This document shows positions 12,126 to 23,402 of a stretch of DNA of 64,000 bases, in pieces. The stretch spans positions 1-64,000 of the forward strand of contig JANQBS010000077.1 of NCBI GenBank assembly GCA_033085395.1, in the 5' to 3' direction. The stretch is from Xanthoparmelia taractica. Its lineage: Eukaryota; Ascomycota; Lecanoromycetes; Lecanorales; Parmeliaceae. A model generated the notes under the pieces. That model was not told where the DNA came from. It made no database searches and saw only the letters and a program-made list of their open reading frames with translations. The translations under genes were made by a program, and so were the position numbers. How positions within the stretch are numbered: the stretch's first letter is position 1; each line of letters opens with the position of its first letter.

Positions 12126-12490
12126 TTATATAAGATCTCTCTCGCGTCGCCTCTTTTCCTAGTATAATACTTAAAGTTATAGAAGATCGCACTGCCATCG
12201 ATTAACCACTGTAGATTCCTAGCGAATCGCTCGCCTAGACGTAAAAGAATAATGTAACAATTTCTGATGACGATAGAATCAGATAGTAGCTCATCTACCT
12301 GAGGGGCGCAGTCACCTAGGATCACCCTCCTTCGCGCGACAATAGGGCGGCGCTCACCCGATGCCCGATCGGGGGTGAGGTCGGGGCAGATTTCTGTCTT
12401 CTTGGCACTTGAAGCTACAAAAATCTGCCCCTCGCTTACTCGACCCGCCATGCATTCTCGATAGGGAAATTACGCTTATTATTCATCAAC
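12116..12490. repeat. AT-rich repeat remnant with two hairpins
   Basis: Bases 12116-12188 lack CA and TG, like the RIP block at the left edge. Then come two neighbouring inverted repeats: CTCACCCGAT at 12353-12362 against ATCGGGGGTGAG at 12368-12379 (imperfect), and GGGGCAGATTT at 12383-12393 against AAATCTGCCCC at 12421-12431 (perfect 11-bp arms). They look like the end of a small mobile element, but no transposase or target duplication was identified. Confidence 0.5.
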
Positions 12491-12972
12491 TTTTACGAAG
12501 TGGTGGAAGTAGGTCATGAGGAGACTGGTCACTAGAGAATATGCCATTTTCTCCTTCCACCGCGACTCAGTCGCAAACAATTGTCGCGGTTCTGTCAGTT
12601 CTTTCATCTAACTGTGGCACCAATCGAGATAAGCCGGGGGCTAGTCAATTTTCCAAGGATATCAGTAGCTCTTGTCAACATCCTCAGGAATGTCTGACGA
12701 GCGGCGTAACCGTAATTCAAAGGAGTGTGCGCCGACCGAGTGCAGGCCAAAGGCCAAAGAGCGTACAGTATAGGAGGCCCAATGTGGCCCCAGTCAATGC
12801 ATCAGCTAGGGTCCAATTCGATTTTTGGAACCCGATTCAACCGCTGATGCCAAAGCAGGCTCCCTGGATGCCTGTGCTAATCCATGCTTCTTTGACGCTT
12901 GCTATTGAACCATAGCACCAGTCGCCCTCCTGTGACCAGTCACTCGCGAGCGACCAGTCTCCTTCCGCAGCT
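12491..12972. other. Intergenic, no gene seen
   Basis: A 124-codon plus-strand frame here has no recognisable motif and no intron or neighbour context in its favour. I see nothing else. Confidence 0.4.
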
Positions 12973-14124
12973 TCATGTGTTGAACCACGCATCTTGCAAA
13001 AGCTCCCTTGCCGTTGGTCTGTCCCTTAGATCCAACTTCATCATTTTCGCGATGAAGTCCCTGTCCGGCCGTGCGAGTTCATCGTCTTCGGACATAGAGA
13101 ACGGGAGCCACTTTTGGTTCTCCTGGATATAGACAGTTGCACCTGTGCAGATTGCGAGGCGTTTCGCGTCCGCGATCTCCTCGAAACTGTCATTGAAAGG
13201 CCCGAAGCGCCTGACTTGCTCAACAAGCACCCAAAATCCGTAATGTTCATCGTCGAAGGGAACATTTGCTGGGCTAAAAATATGCCAGTTTCCGCCAAAA
13301 ACGAGACTGATCAGCTGCACAGGTCAGTACGAGATCTCTGGCAGACGGGTTAGTCAACTACGTACGGCGGCACCGAGAGGCCATATGTCCGTCGGCGGCC
13401 CCCATCTGAGATTCAATTGTGCCTCAGGACTTCTGAATATTGCGGCGCTGATCACGTGAATCTCTTCGAGCGGACCCGCGCTTGGATCAAATCGATACAC
13501 ATCGCCACAATCTCCCAGCGCAACTCTGCTGAAGCGGGTCACGTCATTACCATAGTTGATGAGAACGTTGTCAGGCTTAACATCTGTGTCAAACATAGCC
13601 TTAGGACCGCAGTTGGCAGTGTGATAAAGCATGATTACCGACCAGTATGCACAAAACCATTCTCGTGAAGCAGCGCGAGCGCTTCAAGTACAGTGCGAGC
13701 AACGACTTTTAGGTCTGAACTTTCCAGTCTTTTCCGACTGCATACGTCTAGGAGGTTGTCGTCCAGGTACTCTAACACCAAGGAGGACGGATTTTCAATA
13801 TTATCGATCATCTGACGAATGCATGTGCGATTTTTTAGAATCTCGAGAACTTCGCGCTCAATGTTCAAGAGGTGCGGTGGCGCTCTCTTAATGACCACCT
13901 GGCGAGCATTCTCATCACTGCCGCCTGGTCAGTCCAGAACAGCAACGTGCATTTGGCGCCTGGATACATGGCATGGTAGCTCACATAGCTTTCCAAACAT
14001 CTCGGTCCTTATTAAATTGCTCCAAAACCTTGTATGAGCATACTATTCCTTTTAACCGATGACCTACTGCCAAATTTGCGGCAACCTCGCCGGTTATGTT
14101 CAGGAGCCGAGTGGTAAGACGCAT
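12973..14124 (-). CDS. Small degenerate protein kinase
   Basis: Four exons: 14124-13985, 13917-13643, 13583-13366, 13314-12973 (324 aa), all GT..AG and in phase. It belongs to a multi-copy fungal kinase-like family. The glycine loop is not recognisable; a lysine (VVIK, about 57) is present. The catalytic loop reads HTDVKPDN (D139) rather than HRD, and DFG is replaced by GDCG (D163). Later parts are ordinary: AAIFRSPEA, GPPTDIWPLG, and a C-terminus LDLRDRPTARELLQDAWF. The key Asp and Lys are kept, so activity is uncertain rather than excluded. The chosen ATG (14124) gives a short N-terminus; an upstream in-frame start or exon is possible. It lies next to the pseudogene and repeat remnant. Confidence 0.75.
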
Positions 14125-14761
14125 ACAGGCACAAAGGGGAGCTGACTGGCAATAGATATCATGAGAGGAGGAGAAAGTCGAGTTACAAAACAAAGACGGA
14201 GGCAGATAGACAAGGAGGAGTAGGGAGGTTGTTGAGGAGTGCAATAATAAGAGAGGAGGTGTTCTTGTAAGCTAGAGTTCTAGGTAGCTGTGCACGTTTA
14301 GCTGCGTTTGGATCTCCACACCACGCAGGCAGCTTCGGCGGACCCACGAATCCCTCACCCGGAAACTGACATGAAGAGAAGTAATGAATTCGCTTCTCTG
14401 ATAAGCATAGCCACCAGGCAGCAGCCCTGATGGAATTTGATGACGGCTTGATTGTTATTCTATGGAGTTGAGTGCTACTTATGGTCCATGCCAAGCCATA
14501 ATAGGGCTGAGATGCTGAATTCCAACAAGCCCCCCCAAAGTTGGAAGGCGTCATGATCAGGCTCGTAGGAACGTGAAGCGGCGCTCACCCTAGCTAAAAT
14601 TTGCCTTGGCAACATCACGAAAATTACCTAAAGTGCATGCATTAGCGTGACGCGTCGGCACGTTACCCAGCTCGAACTCGAACACATTTACTCCATTGCT
14701 TCGCTGCAACATTTGACTAGACACCGTTGAATCCCTGACGAGGCATACCAATAGCCCAGCC
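14125..14761. other. Intergenic between accessory block and ORC1
   Basis: No gene recognised; a 123-codon minus frame lacks motifs. Promoter regions of the kinase (minus) and ORC1 (plus) must both lie here. Confidence 0.45.
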
Positions 14762-17063
14762 ATGCCTCACGGAACGTCGTCTTCCCAAAAGACCACCAAG
14801 TCGAAAGCCGAGCGCGCAAGACGATACCTCTCCGTTGGCGGCGTCGCACGAGAAGATTCGGACGATGAGTTGGGCCTCGAGGACTTCCCATGGGAATGGA
14901 TCTACTCGGCCGAACCGGCAAAGAAAGCAGGTGACAAGCCAGACATTGTGGGCGCCCGCATGGGAGACTTCCAATGTATGGTCGGCGACAGCGTCTTGCT
15001 AAAGGCAGAGGGCACGCGCGAAGCATGGATCGGCCTGATTTGCACATTCGTGGAAGACGACGACGGGGAGAAGGCGGCGGACTTTATGTGGTTTTCTACC
15101 GAGAGGGAGATTAGGAATAAGCAAAAGAAGAGGACGGATGCGCTGCCGGTATGTTCGAAACTCGTTGAAGATGTCTTCAAAGCTAAGCGTATAATAGTAC
15201 GAAGTCTACATTACTCCTTCGTGGGACATAAATCCTTTGACGTCAATCAATGGAAAAGCTTCCATCGTCTCGGCAGAGACGTTCAAAAGCAAGTATCCGT
15301 CTGGGAGGGTTCCACGATCGTCAAAAGATTATGGCAAGATTTTCATTTGCCGGAGAGGCTGCAATACTCGGACAGCTACTTACACCGACGAATTCGAATG
15401 GGAAAATATATACAGTTCCGCCGACGATATACTACCATTGATCGAACGGGTTGAGAGCCAGACCAAGGCAACAAGGAAGAGGAAAAGAAACGACGTTGCC
15501 AACGAGGACCCGGCGGATGAATGGGATCCCAGCAACGAGCCAGACGAGCCCAAAACCCCAAGCAAGAAGCGCAAGTTCTCCCAAGCCTCGACTCCAACCT
15601 CGAAAGCAAAGCGCAGTCCTCAAAAGTTCATCACCCCAACGCACAAGCGCATAGTTATCAAGAAACCCTTGACCTTCACGCCCTTATCCACCCGCATCCT
15701 ATCCCCACACCACACATCTTCTCCCTTCCAGCTTGCCCGCACAAACCTCCACGTCTCCTCCGTCCCTCTTACGCTCCCCTGCCGGACCGCCGAATTCGAC
15801 ACCGTATACACGCACCTCGAAGCCGCCATCTCGGCCGGCTCCGGCGCCTGCATTTACATTTCCGGCACGCCCGGCACAGGCAAGACGGCCACGGTACGCG
15901 AAGTCGTCAGTCAATTGAACGCCAGTGTGCAGGCAGAGGAGCTGGACGATTTCATCTTCGTCGAAATCAACGGGATGAAAGTCACGGATCCGCATCAGAG
16001 TTACTCGCTGCTATGGGAGGCGTTGAAGGGGGATCGTGTGAGCCCGTCGCACGCTTTGGGATTGCTGGAACGAGAGTTCGACCATCCGAGTCCGAGGCGG
16101 GTGCCGTGCGTGGTACTGATGGATGAGCTGGACCAGCTCGTAACGAAGAACCAGAGCGTCATGTACAACTTCTTCAATTGGCCCGGCCTGCGTCACAGTC
16201 GATTGATCGTGCTGGCTGTGGCCAACACCATGGACCTGCCGGAGCGGACCCTGAGCAACAAAATCAGCAGTCGGCTCGGCTTGACCCGTATACTCTTCCC
16301 AGGGTATACACACGAACAATTGCAAGAGATCATCCGCTCCCGCCTCTCCCACGTCCCGGACAACATCGTCGATCCAGACGCCATTCAATTTGCGAGTCGA
16401 AAAGTCGCAGCGGTCAGCGGCGACGCAAGACGTGCTCTGGATATCTGTCGGCGGGCCGTGGAAATTGCCGAAGCCGAGAACATTGCCGCTGAAAACCCGC
16501 TGCTGGCTACCCCTAGCAAATCGGCAAGGAGGAAGGAGAAGAACGGTGTTGCGTCTGCTCGTGAGAGGCCTAAAGGGGGCAAAGTCACCATTGCAACGGT
16601 CAAGCAGGCGATCAACGAGGCGACATCCAGTCCTGTACAACAGTATCTGAAAGCCTTACCACTAGCCGCGAAAGTGTTTCTGGCGGCCCTTTTGGCACGC
16701 ACAAGGCGAAGCGGACTCAATGAATGTGTATTGGGCGATGTGGTAGAGGAGGCCAAAAGGCTAGGGTTGATGGCAGCGGATAATCCGAGTGTACATGACT
16801 TTCTGTTGACTGACAGTGCTGCGAGCGCAGGCCAAGAGGATGGCTTGGGTCTAGGTCTCAGGAAAGGGGTGAAAGCAGGGGCCGTGCCCAGGGTGTTAGG
16901 CATGGGTCTCGCCGTGGCAGAGTTGGCAGAAGCGGGTGTGATTGGGTTGGAGGGCGGGCGGAGGGGTAATAGGATTGGCAAGGTCAGATTGGGAGTGGGC
17001 GACGAGGAGGTCAAGCTCGCGCTTAGAGACGACGTGGAAGTGAGAGGATTGGGGTTTGGATAG
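14762..17063 (+). CDS. orc1: Origin recognition complex subunit 1
   Basis: Two exons, 14762-15148 and 15198-17063, give 750 aa. Residues 1-190 hold the BAH domain (WEWIYS, MGDFQCMVGDSVLL, and after the 49-nt intron YEVYITPSWDINPL). A Lys/Arg/Pro-rich linker (about 205-290) looks disordered and nuclear. The AAA+ module has Walker A GTPGTGKTA (about 352), Walker B LMDELD (about 436) and sensor 1 VLAVANTMDLPE, followed by GDARRALDICRRA and a winged-helix C-terminus. In the nucleus it binds and hydrolyses ATP within ORC to mark replication origins. It converges on prp46, 140 nt away. Length and domain order fit fungal Orc1. Confidence 0.95.
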
Positions 17064-17202
17064 GACTGGGATTGGCATATTGCTTTTGTGGCTCTGCGTT
17101 TTTGCACTGATACCCCTTTGGATCCAGAACGCTTGCGCTATGATTTTTCCGTATCTGGAAGCACTTGGTTATCAAATGCTTCAAGCCAATGACATTATGG
17201 TC

Positions 17203-18633
17203 CTAGAACTTCTGACGACCAAGGGTCGGCTTCCACTCAAGCGGATGGGTTTCAGGTGTCGCGTCAGCATTCTGTCTCCAGACCTTGATCGTCTTATCTG
17301 CCTCTCCGCATATCAACCGCAACCCTGTCTTATCAAACGTTGAAGCGAAGATGCCAGACTCTGCATCCAAAGAACCTGGCTGCGCGGTAGTATCCAACGA
17401 CTGATAGCGATGGCCAGTCTTCCAGTCCCAGAACGAAATCGATCCATTGTCGCCGCCAGAGAAAAGCACGTTGTCTTCATTCACGCTCAGGGTGTTGATG
17501 ATAGCGTTGTGTCCGTCGAAATTCTGCATGAAAGCGCCTTCCGGGCATTTCCACTGCTTGATGCTGCCTGCGCTACCACTAGCGAAGGTCCATTCTGTAG
17601 GGTGAAGAGCAAGAGCTCGGACGCCTTTTTTATGATGGGTCAAGACGCCCATGGTCTTTCCAGCTGTCAGGTCCCAAAGCCGAACAGTGGTGTCGAGCGA
17701 TGAAGTAATGACTTGAGGCTCGACTGCTTCGCATTTGAGATCCGAGACTGTCTGCCTGTGGCCGCTGAGGACGTGGACGTTGCTTCTTGTCCTCATATCC
17801 CAAACCCTTGCAACACCATCTCGACCCCCTGTGACTAGCACGTCCAGGGTAGGGTGTAGTGCTAGTGTGTAGACACCGCTGAGATGCCCGTGGTAATGCC
17901 GTATGACCTTGTTTGTCTCTAGATCCCAGCACTTGACCATCTTATCCTCCCCACATGAAAACAGATAGGGATGTCTGGGCGAAACTGCGAGTCCTCGAAC
18001 AGTCGATATATGCCCCGTAAGAGTCAATCTCAGCGACCCAGACGCCAGGTCCCAGATCTTGATCGTTCGATCCCCAGCTCCACTTGCGAACCACTGATTG
18101 TTCGGCTCGACAGCCAGGGCTCGCACCCAGCCCAGATGACCTGATATGACCCGCATAAGTTCCCATGGCGCATGCCAGTCAGGCTTTGGTTGCTGTATAT
18201 TTTCCCTTCGTATCAAGCTCGATGAGGAGCGCCCCGTCGTAGTCCCGTTGACATTCGGTGTAGCCCCAGACCCAGACGCACGCAATGTAAGAGCTGTAGA
18301 TGACCCTCCGTTCGCCTCGGATTTGAGGGGGATGCCCTCAATCATTTTGGCCGTGTGGGAATCAGATCCTTCTTGCTTGGCCTTTTTCCTGCGTGCTCCT
18401 AGAGCAGCAGCCTTTTGTTTCGCTGCAAGAGCTGGAGGGAGCTCTCGAACGTCTTCATATTCACTCCGTATTCGCGCAGCGAGGCCAGCTCGTTCTGCGA
18501 GCTGAAAAGGATTTTCCTGCGTCCGTTCGGCGAAGTACGGCGCTGGTGTGGTGTAGTCGGACCCAAACAGTTCCCTTGTTCTTTTGGCAGAACTTTTCGC
18601 AAGTGTATCTACGGGCGCGGAAACGGTAGCCAT
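17203..18633 (-). CDS. prp46: Pre-mRNA-splicing factor Prp46 (PLRG1/PRL1)
   Basis: A single exon of 476 aa, starting at ATG 18633 (MATVSAP); the upstream in-frame TTG is not a normal start. The N-terminal 160 residues are charged and Ser/Gly-rich. From WHAPWELMRVISGHLGWVRALAVEP onward there are seven WD40 repeats with typical GH and WD ends (TIKIWDLASG, MVKCWDLET, VARVWDMRT, TVRLWDLTAG, SIKQWKCPEG, SISFWDWKTG, TIKVWRQ). Prp46 is a core member of the NineTeen-related (NTC) part of the activated spliceosome. It shares a 250-nt divergent promoter region with nas6. Confidence 0.95.
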   Translation of the reverse strand: MATVSAPVDTLAKSSAKRTRELFGSDYTTPAPYFAERTQENPFQLAERAGLAARIRSEYEDVRELPPALAAKQKAAALGARRKKAKQEGSDSHTAKMIEGIPLKSEANGGSSTALTLRASGSGATPNVNGTTTGRSSSSLIRRENIQQPKPDWHAPWELMRVISGHLGWVRALAVEPNNQWFASGAGDRTIKIWDLASGSLRLTLTGHISTVRGLAVSPRHPYLFSCGEDKMVKCWDLETNKVIRHYHGHLSGVYTLALHPTLDVLVTGGRDGVARVWDMRTRSNVHVLSGHRQTVSDLKCEAVEPQVITSSLDTTVRLWDLTAGKTMGVLTHHKKGVRALALHPTEWTFASGSAGSIKQWKCPEGAFMQNFDGHNAIINTLSVNEDNVLFSGGDNGSISFWDWKTGHRYQSLDTTAQPGSLDAESGIFASTFDKTGLRLICGEADKTIKVWRQNADATPETHPLEWKPTLGRQKF

Positions 18634-18884
18634 TTCTGTAGAATGCAACGGGATAGCTCCTGCTGCGAATTGTTTGGACTGTGGTGGAGAAAGATTTGAG
18701 TCGATGTCAATAAAATACTAGCCGTTACAGCTACTTTGGATTCATACAACGCTAAGCTTCTTTGGTCAATGTATCACCAAAGCTGCAAGTTCAAACTGAA
18801 TCCTTCAACATCGAGAGAATAATACTTCGTCTAATCTCTTATCTGAACCCTTTCAAGACCATAATACTGTAATTGCTTTTCAGA

Positions 18885-20046
18885 ATGGATCCGGAACAAC
18901 AGTCCAAATTTGCGATTCACGAGGCCGCTCGAGAGGGCAGAAGTATGCCGTATCTCCTGCTCTGACATCGGTCTCCCACTTACAATATCATAGCCGCAGC
19001 TGTAGAGTCCCACATCAACGTAAATCATATGGCTCTCCAATACAAGATCGACAAAGCTAACTCCACCAGGCCAATCCTCGGCTTGCAACAAAGCGAGACG
19101 ATGACGAAAGACTTCCTATACACTGGGCCGTTTCCTACAATCACATGCCTGTAGTTGAGCTCCTAGTTTCAAGAAAAGACTTCGATCCCGATGTTCAAGT
19201 ACACTCTTTCCCTGCGTACCAGTATTTGGCTATTTGTCATTGCTGACGTTTGTGGCAGGATGCTTCAGGCTGGACGCCGTTGATGATTGCTGCGAGTTTG
19301 CGGGAAGGGGATGATTTGGTCGATATACTACTTAGCAAGGAAGCGGACGTGAACACGAAGAGCAGGTTTCTCACTGTGCCAGTAAATGGAGCAAGAGCTC
19401 AAAGGATAAGGTTTCATTCTTCTTTTCAATGCTGACTTTATGCTTCTAACTATATAGACTACAATGGACAGGTCAGATTCTTTCTCTAATTTCATCTCAC
19501 AGTTACCGTCTAGACCGATAGCTGATCTAGCTCCTTTCAGACGGCATTACATTTCACAGCCTCCAAAAACAACCTTGAAACGGCACGGAAACTCATATCC
19601 CACGGAGCCACAGCTCGCGTAAAGGATAAGCGAGGGCAATTACCTCTTCACCGGGCTGCAGCTATCGGTTCGGTACCTATGGTGAACTTGTTGCTCGAGA
19701 ACAAAAGTCCTTTGAATGCCACTGATATCTCTGGTCTCACTGCTTTGCATCATGGTAAGTTCGCTGCATTTCTGCTTGAGGAGGTGATGGATGGAGGAAA
19801 GGCTGATTATTCACAAGCCATCTCAGAAGGGCATGGAGACACTGCGCTGGTGTTGCTAAAAGCCGGAGCGGAGACGGACAAGAGAGATGTAGACGGGAAT
19901 CTGGCTATCGATTTGGCACCAGACAAAAAGGTAAATATAAGATATGTCAATGGCCTCTCAACATGACTAAAGTATCATGCTAGATACGGCAATTTATATT
20001 GCATAGTGCGGAGATCGAAGGCGTGGACATTGAAGAATCGAAGTAG
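18885..20046 (+). CDS. nas6: Gankyrin-type proteasome chaperone Nas6 (PSMD10)
   Basis: I model eight exons: 18885-18942, 18994-19019, 19070-19198, 19259-19361, 19458-19471, 19541-19754, 19818-19930, 19984-20046 (239 aa). Ankyrin repeats are clear: LPIHWAVSYNHMPVVELL, GWTPLMIAASLREGDDL, GQTALHFTASKNN, GQLPLHRAAAIGSVPMV, GLTALHHAISEGHGDTAL, GNLAIDLAPDKK. The protein helps assemble the 19S regulatory particle by binding an Rpt subunit. Two oddities: exon 5 has only 14 nt, and the intron before it (19362-19457) fits the frame only with a GC donor (GCAGGT). The neighbouring GT at 19366 would shift the frame and destroy the NYNGQ loop. Confidence 0.9.
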
Positions 20047-20145
20047 TTATCCTTACCGTGAATGGGGTATTTACGACAACGACAACCCACTCCAACGCCC
20101 AGGATATCGTACTCGTGAGTATAGCGACCCGTTTCCCAGAGCAAA

Positions 20146-22880
20146 TCACCGCATAGTGTTATCGACCAACTCCCGGTACATGCCTTTCAAATCCTGTACA
20201 TCAGCCTTCAGCTCCTCCACTCGCTCGCTTTTCTCCCCCAGCATCTCAAGCGTAGTAAGATACCTCTCTTCCACCCCTTCCATCTCCTTTTCTAATTCTT
20301 TGACCCTGCTCTCCCAACCTCTCTTTTCCTCCACCTCCTTCATGAGTCCAACAATCTGATCCCTTGCTTCATCCCTCTGACCAGACAATCGACTGAGCTC
20401 ATCTTTGTGACTAGCTTTCTCGCTTTCGAGACGTCTAACCGCAGCGGACATGCGCTCTACTAACTGGACAGAAGGCCCGGCACCGGCGGTGGAGGCAGAA
20501 ATCACGTCATTCATGGTTCGTTCAGGGGTGGTAGGGGTCTGGACTTCGAAGAAGTCATCATTGTCATATACAGATGGCGTTCCAGGCACACCGTTGTTGA
20601 CGGATAGCTGCGGTATTGTGCTCAAAGAATCTTGACGAGACACAGACCGCTGGTGCTCAAAATATGAAGTTTGCAAACTGTGTAAAGGTTGCGACGATGA
20701 ACGTCTGCTGAGCGGTCGTTCATTGGATGGGTGACTGGTAGCCCCAGTAATTGCGAGACCCTGGATGCGGCGGGCATGCGGGCTGCGGTCAGCGTTGGAG
20801 GATTTTCGTGTGCGATTGTGGATCGTCGGGGATTCGGTTCGGAACTGATGGAAAAGTGTGTCCGGAGTATTAGAACGGGCAGTCTCCTCTCTTACTCGAG
20901 CCTTTTCCTCTTCGATTTTTTGCATTTGGCGTGCTTCCCATGCTTCACGTTCGGCTTTGAGGTCCTCTCTTGCTGCTGTAACCTCAGCTTCAGATGCGGT
21001 CAATCGCTCGTTGAGAGCAGCAAGTTGAGTGCTGCGGGACGAGAGCTCGCGGTCCATATCCTCTGTTTTAGCATTGACCCTTTCGAGTTCCTCTTTTATT
21101 CGCCTAAATTTCATGCTCTGCTGTAAGTCAGCAATCGGTACCTAGAGTCGGTCACAAAAGAAGCCCATACAGTCTCTCGAGCCTTCCGCCGAATATCTGC
21201 TTCCCTTTTGGCAATGTCGTCCCTCTCCTTCTCCAGAGTAGCAACTCTAGATAATAGCGATCCCTCAATACCTTGCCAATTCTCACTAGCAACGGCGTAT
21301 TGGTTTTGCAGGGTCTCGATTTGGCGAAGAAGCTTGACCTGCAAATTCCCCGTTTGGCCAGCGGAAGCCTCTTCAGCTCGGGCACGGTAGGCTTCAAGTC
21401 TGCTTTCTAGAATGCTCTGCTCGCCTTGGCGTTCTATCTCAGCAATTCTGGCTCGTTCCTTTTCCCGTTCAGATTTCTCTTTGAGCTCCCGCAGCTCGTT
21501 TTGGTGTTGCTTCTGGGCTAGCTCTTTTTCGACTTTCAGGCTTGAAAGCTCATCTGCCAGATCAGCCGCGTGTCTCTTCTCTTCCGCTAGCGCTTCGGCG
21601 TTGGCTTTGACCTCCGCTTCCTTCGCGGTGGAAGTTGCCTGCGAGAGCTCGATTTGGAGATCCTGCACGAGCGACTCTTTGGCATTTCGCTCTGCTCTTA
21701 CGTTCTCCAGATCTTTCTCAATCCTCCCGAGGGACTTAAGCCTTTCAATTGCCCGCTTTTCCGCGCTCTCAGCTCGCTTGGCTCTTTCCTGAGCCTCTCG
21801 AGCCGTGTCTTCATGTTTCTCGATCGTCCGCTTCAAGTCAGCTACGGCCTTATCGTCTTCGGTCGCCTTCGCCCGCAACTTTTTAATGATACTCATATGT
21901 TTGAGCTCCGTCTGAGAGAGCTTTTGACCCTCTTCAATTAGCAGTGCGATTTTCTCGTCCTTTACAGCCATCTTGAGCTCAACACTACCCGGTTGAGCCT
22001 CCGCTGAGGCATTCCTGGCGACTTCGGCAGCCTCTTTAGTCAAGTATTGTAGCTTTGATTGTAGAGCATCTATCCGTTCGAGATACATGTGCGTCTCCTC
22101 TTGGCGCCGAAGCTCTGCTACTTCATAATCCGATCGCATCTGCTCAATCATCTTTTCGTGTTCTTCTTGCATTTTCGAGCTTGAGTCGAGGCCATTGAGT
22201 TTTGGAGAGGCAGTTGCATTTGGTGTCGTAGCACGTGTCAACTCCAGAGACTGCCGCGTTGATATTGAACCATGAGAGTCGGTTGAAGGGCGTGGAAGAC
22301 CCGATCCATCTTTTATATCTTCTACCGCAGCTCGGGGCGATTGGGCTACATGCAGGGACCCTGCCAATTTTACTTCTGAGATCTGATCTTGAGACTCCTG
22401 GTCTTCGCTTGTTCCATTGACCGTTACTGTTTTATCGGAACTCATCTCTTGCTCGCCATTACCATGCTCAATTTTCTGACCTTGCTCGCGTTTGGAGCCC
22501 CTCTGAAGGTCTGAACTTGTTCTTGGACTAGTCGCAACGTTTGCTGGACTGGCTGTCCGTGAAGGTACACTCGAGGGTGTCATTGAAGTATCACCCTTCT
22601 TGGAAAGGTTGCGGTTGGCCATTGCCTTTGCTAGCTTCTCATTGAGTCGCTCTTGAGCTCGATTGGCCGACGCCGTCCTTGAAGATGTCGGCTTCGCGGC
22701 AGGTGGAACTGCCATGCCATCCTTCTTCCCTGGTTGCTCTTGTGTACCTCCTTCAGCCTTTGCTGGGGGGCCTTGTCTGTCTTCGTCTGCCAAAATGGTG
22801 TCCAGCCTGGACTCCACTCCAGCTAGGAAGGAGCCCCATCTTGAAGATGGTTTCTGTGTTGTAGGAGGCTGTGAAGCCAT
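20146..22880 (-). CDS. TMF/Sgm1-like Golgi coiled-coil protein
   Basis: Two exons, 22880-21171 and 21120-20146, joined over a 50-nt intron, give 894 aa. The N-terminus (SRWGSFLAGVESRLDTILA) resembles the start of TATA-element-modulatory-factor proteins; about 240 disordered Ser/Thr/Pro residues follow. The rest is almost entirely coiled coil, with the TMF DNA-binding-type region at about 240-320 and a C-terminal TMF TATA-binding-type coil ending in LKGMYRELVDNTMR. In yeast and animals these proteins (Sgm1, TMF1) are golgins that bind Rab6/Ypt6 GTPases, so vesicle tethering is the likely role. It converges on nas6 (100 nt). Confidence 0.85.
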
Positions 22881-23402
22881 TTCAAATGCGAAATGAAGAT
22901 TGCCCCAGCGCCTGGCGATTCAAGAACATACTGTAACGAATATCCTGAGGTCTGAGGGCAACACCAATGGGTTTCGGAGACTCTGGCATGTATCTATAAT
23001 GCTTTACCGGGTACGATGAATGTATTTCTGATTTCCTTTACAACCTCCGGGGTGCTGCCGCTCCAGAATAAGTGTATCTTGCTAGGTATGGTAAAGTATA
23101 TAACAAAACAACCGGCAGCGAGTAATTGACAAGTACAATGCCTGTATTAAAGATTATTCTTGAGTGGTTTTAGAAGAGTGACAATGTTGGAGCCTTCCAC
23201 CATCCCAGCGTTCAACTCTTGCCGACCCGCTTGCCGGATGATCCCTGAGGCGATCACTACACGATTAGCCCTGCCTAAATACCGTACGAAGTACGAAGTA
23301 CTTCTTTGTATCGCTATTCTTTCTGATACCGTATCGCAATTGTTCTCTGCGCCTTCAAGACTCCGGGACTAGGTCTATTCATCAAGGAGGCAATTACATA
23401 CC
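22881..23402. other. Divergent promoter region TMF-like / Nit2-like
   Basis: Non-coding spacer between two divergent genes. It includes short direct copies of TACGAAGTAC near 23283-23300. No RNA gene seen. Confidence 0.5.

Noticed and set aside
12541..12915. 124-codon plus-strand frame
   Set aside because: No domain, no conserved look, and it lies between a pseudogene and a kinase; probably chance.
15521..17107. Long frames on both strands inside ORC1 (201, 209 and 240 codons)
   Set aside because: GC-rich shadows of the ORC1 coding frame; His/Arg/Pro-rich without motifs.
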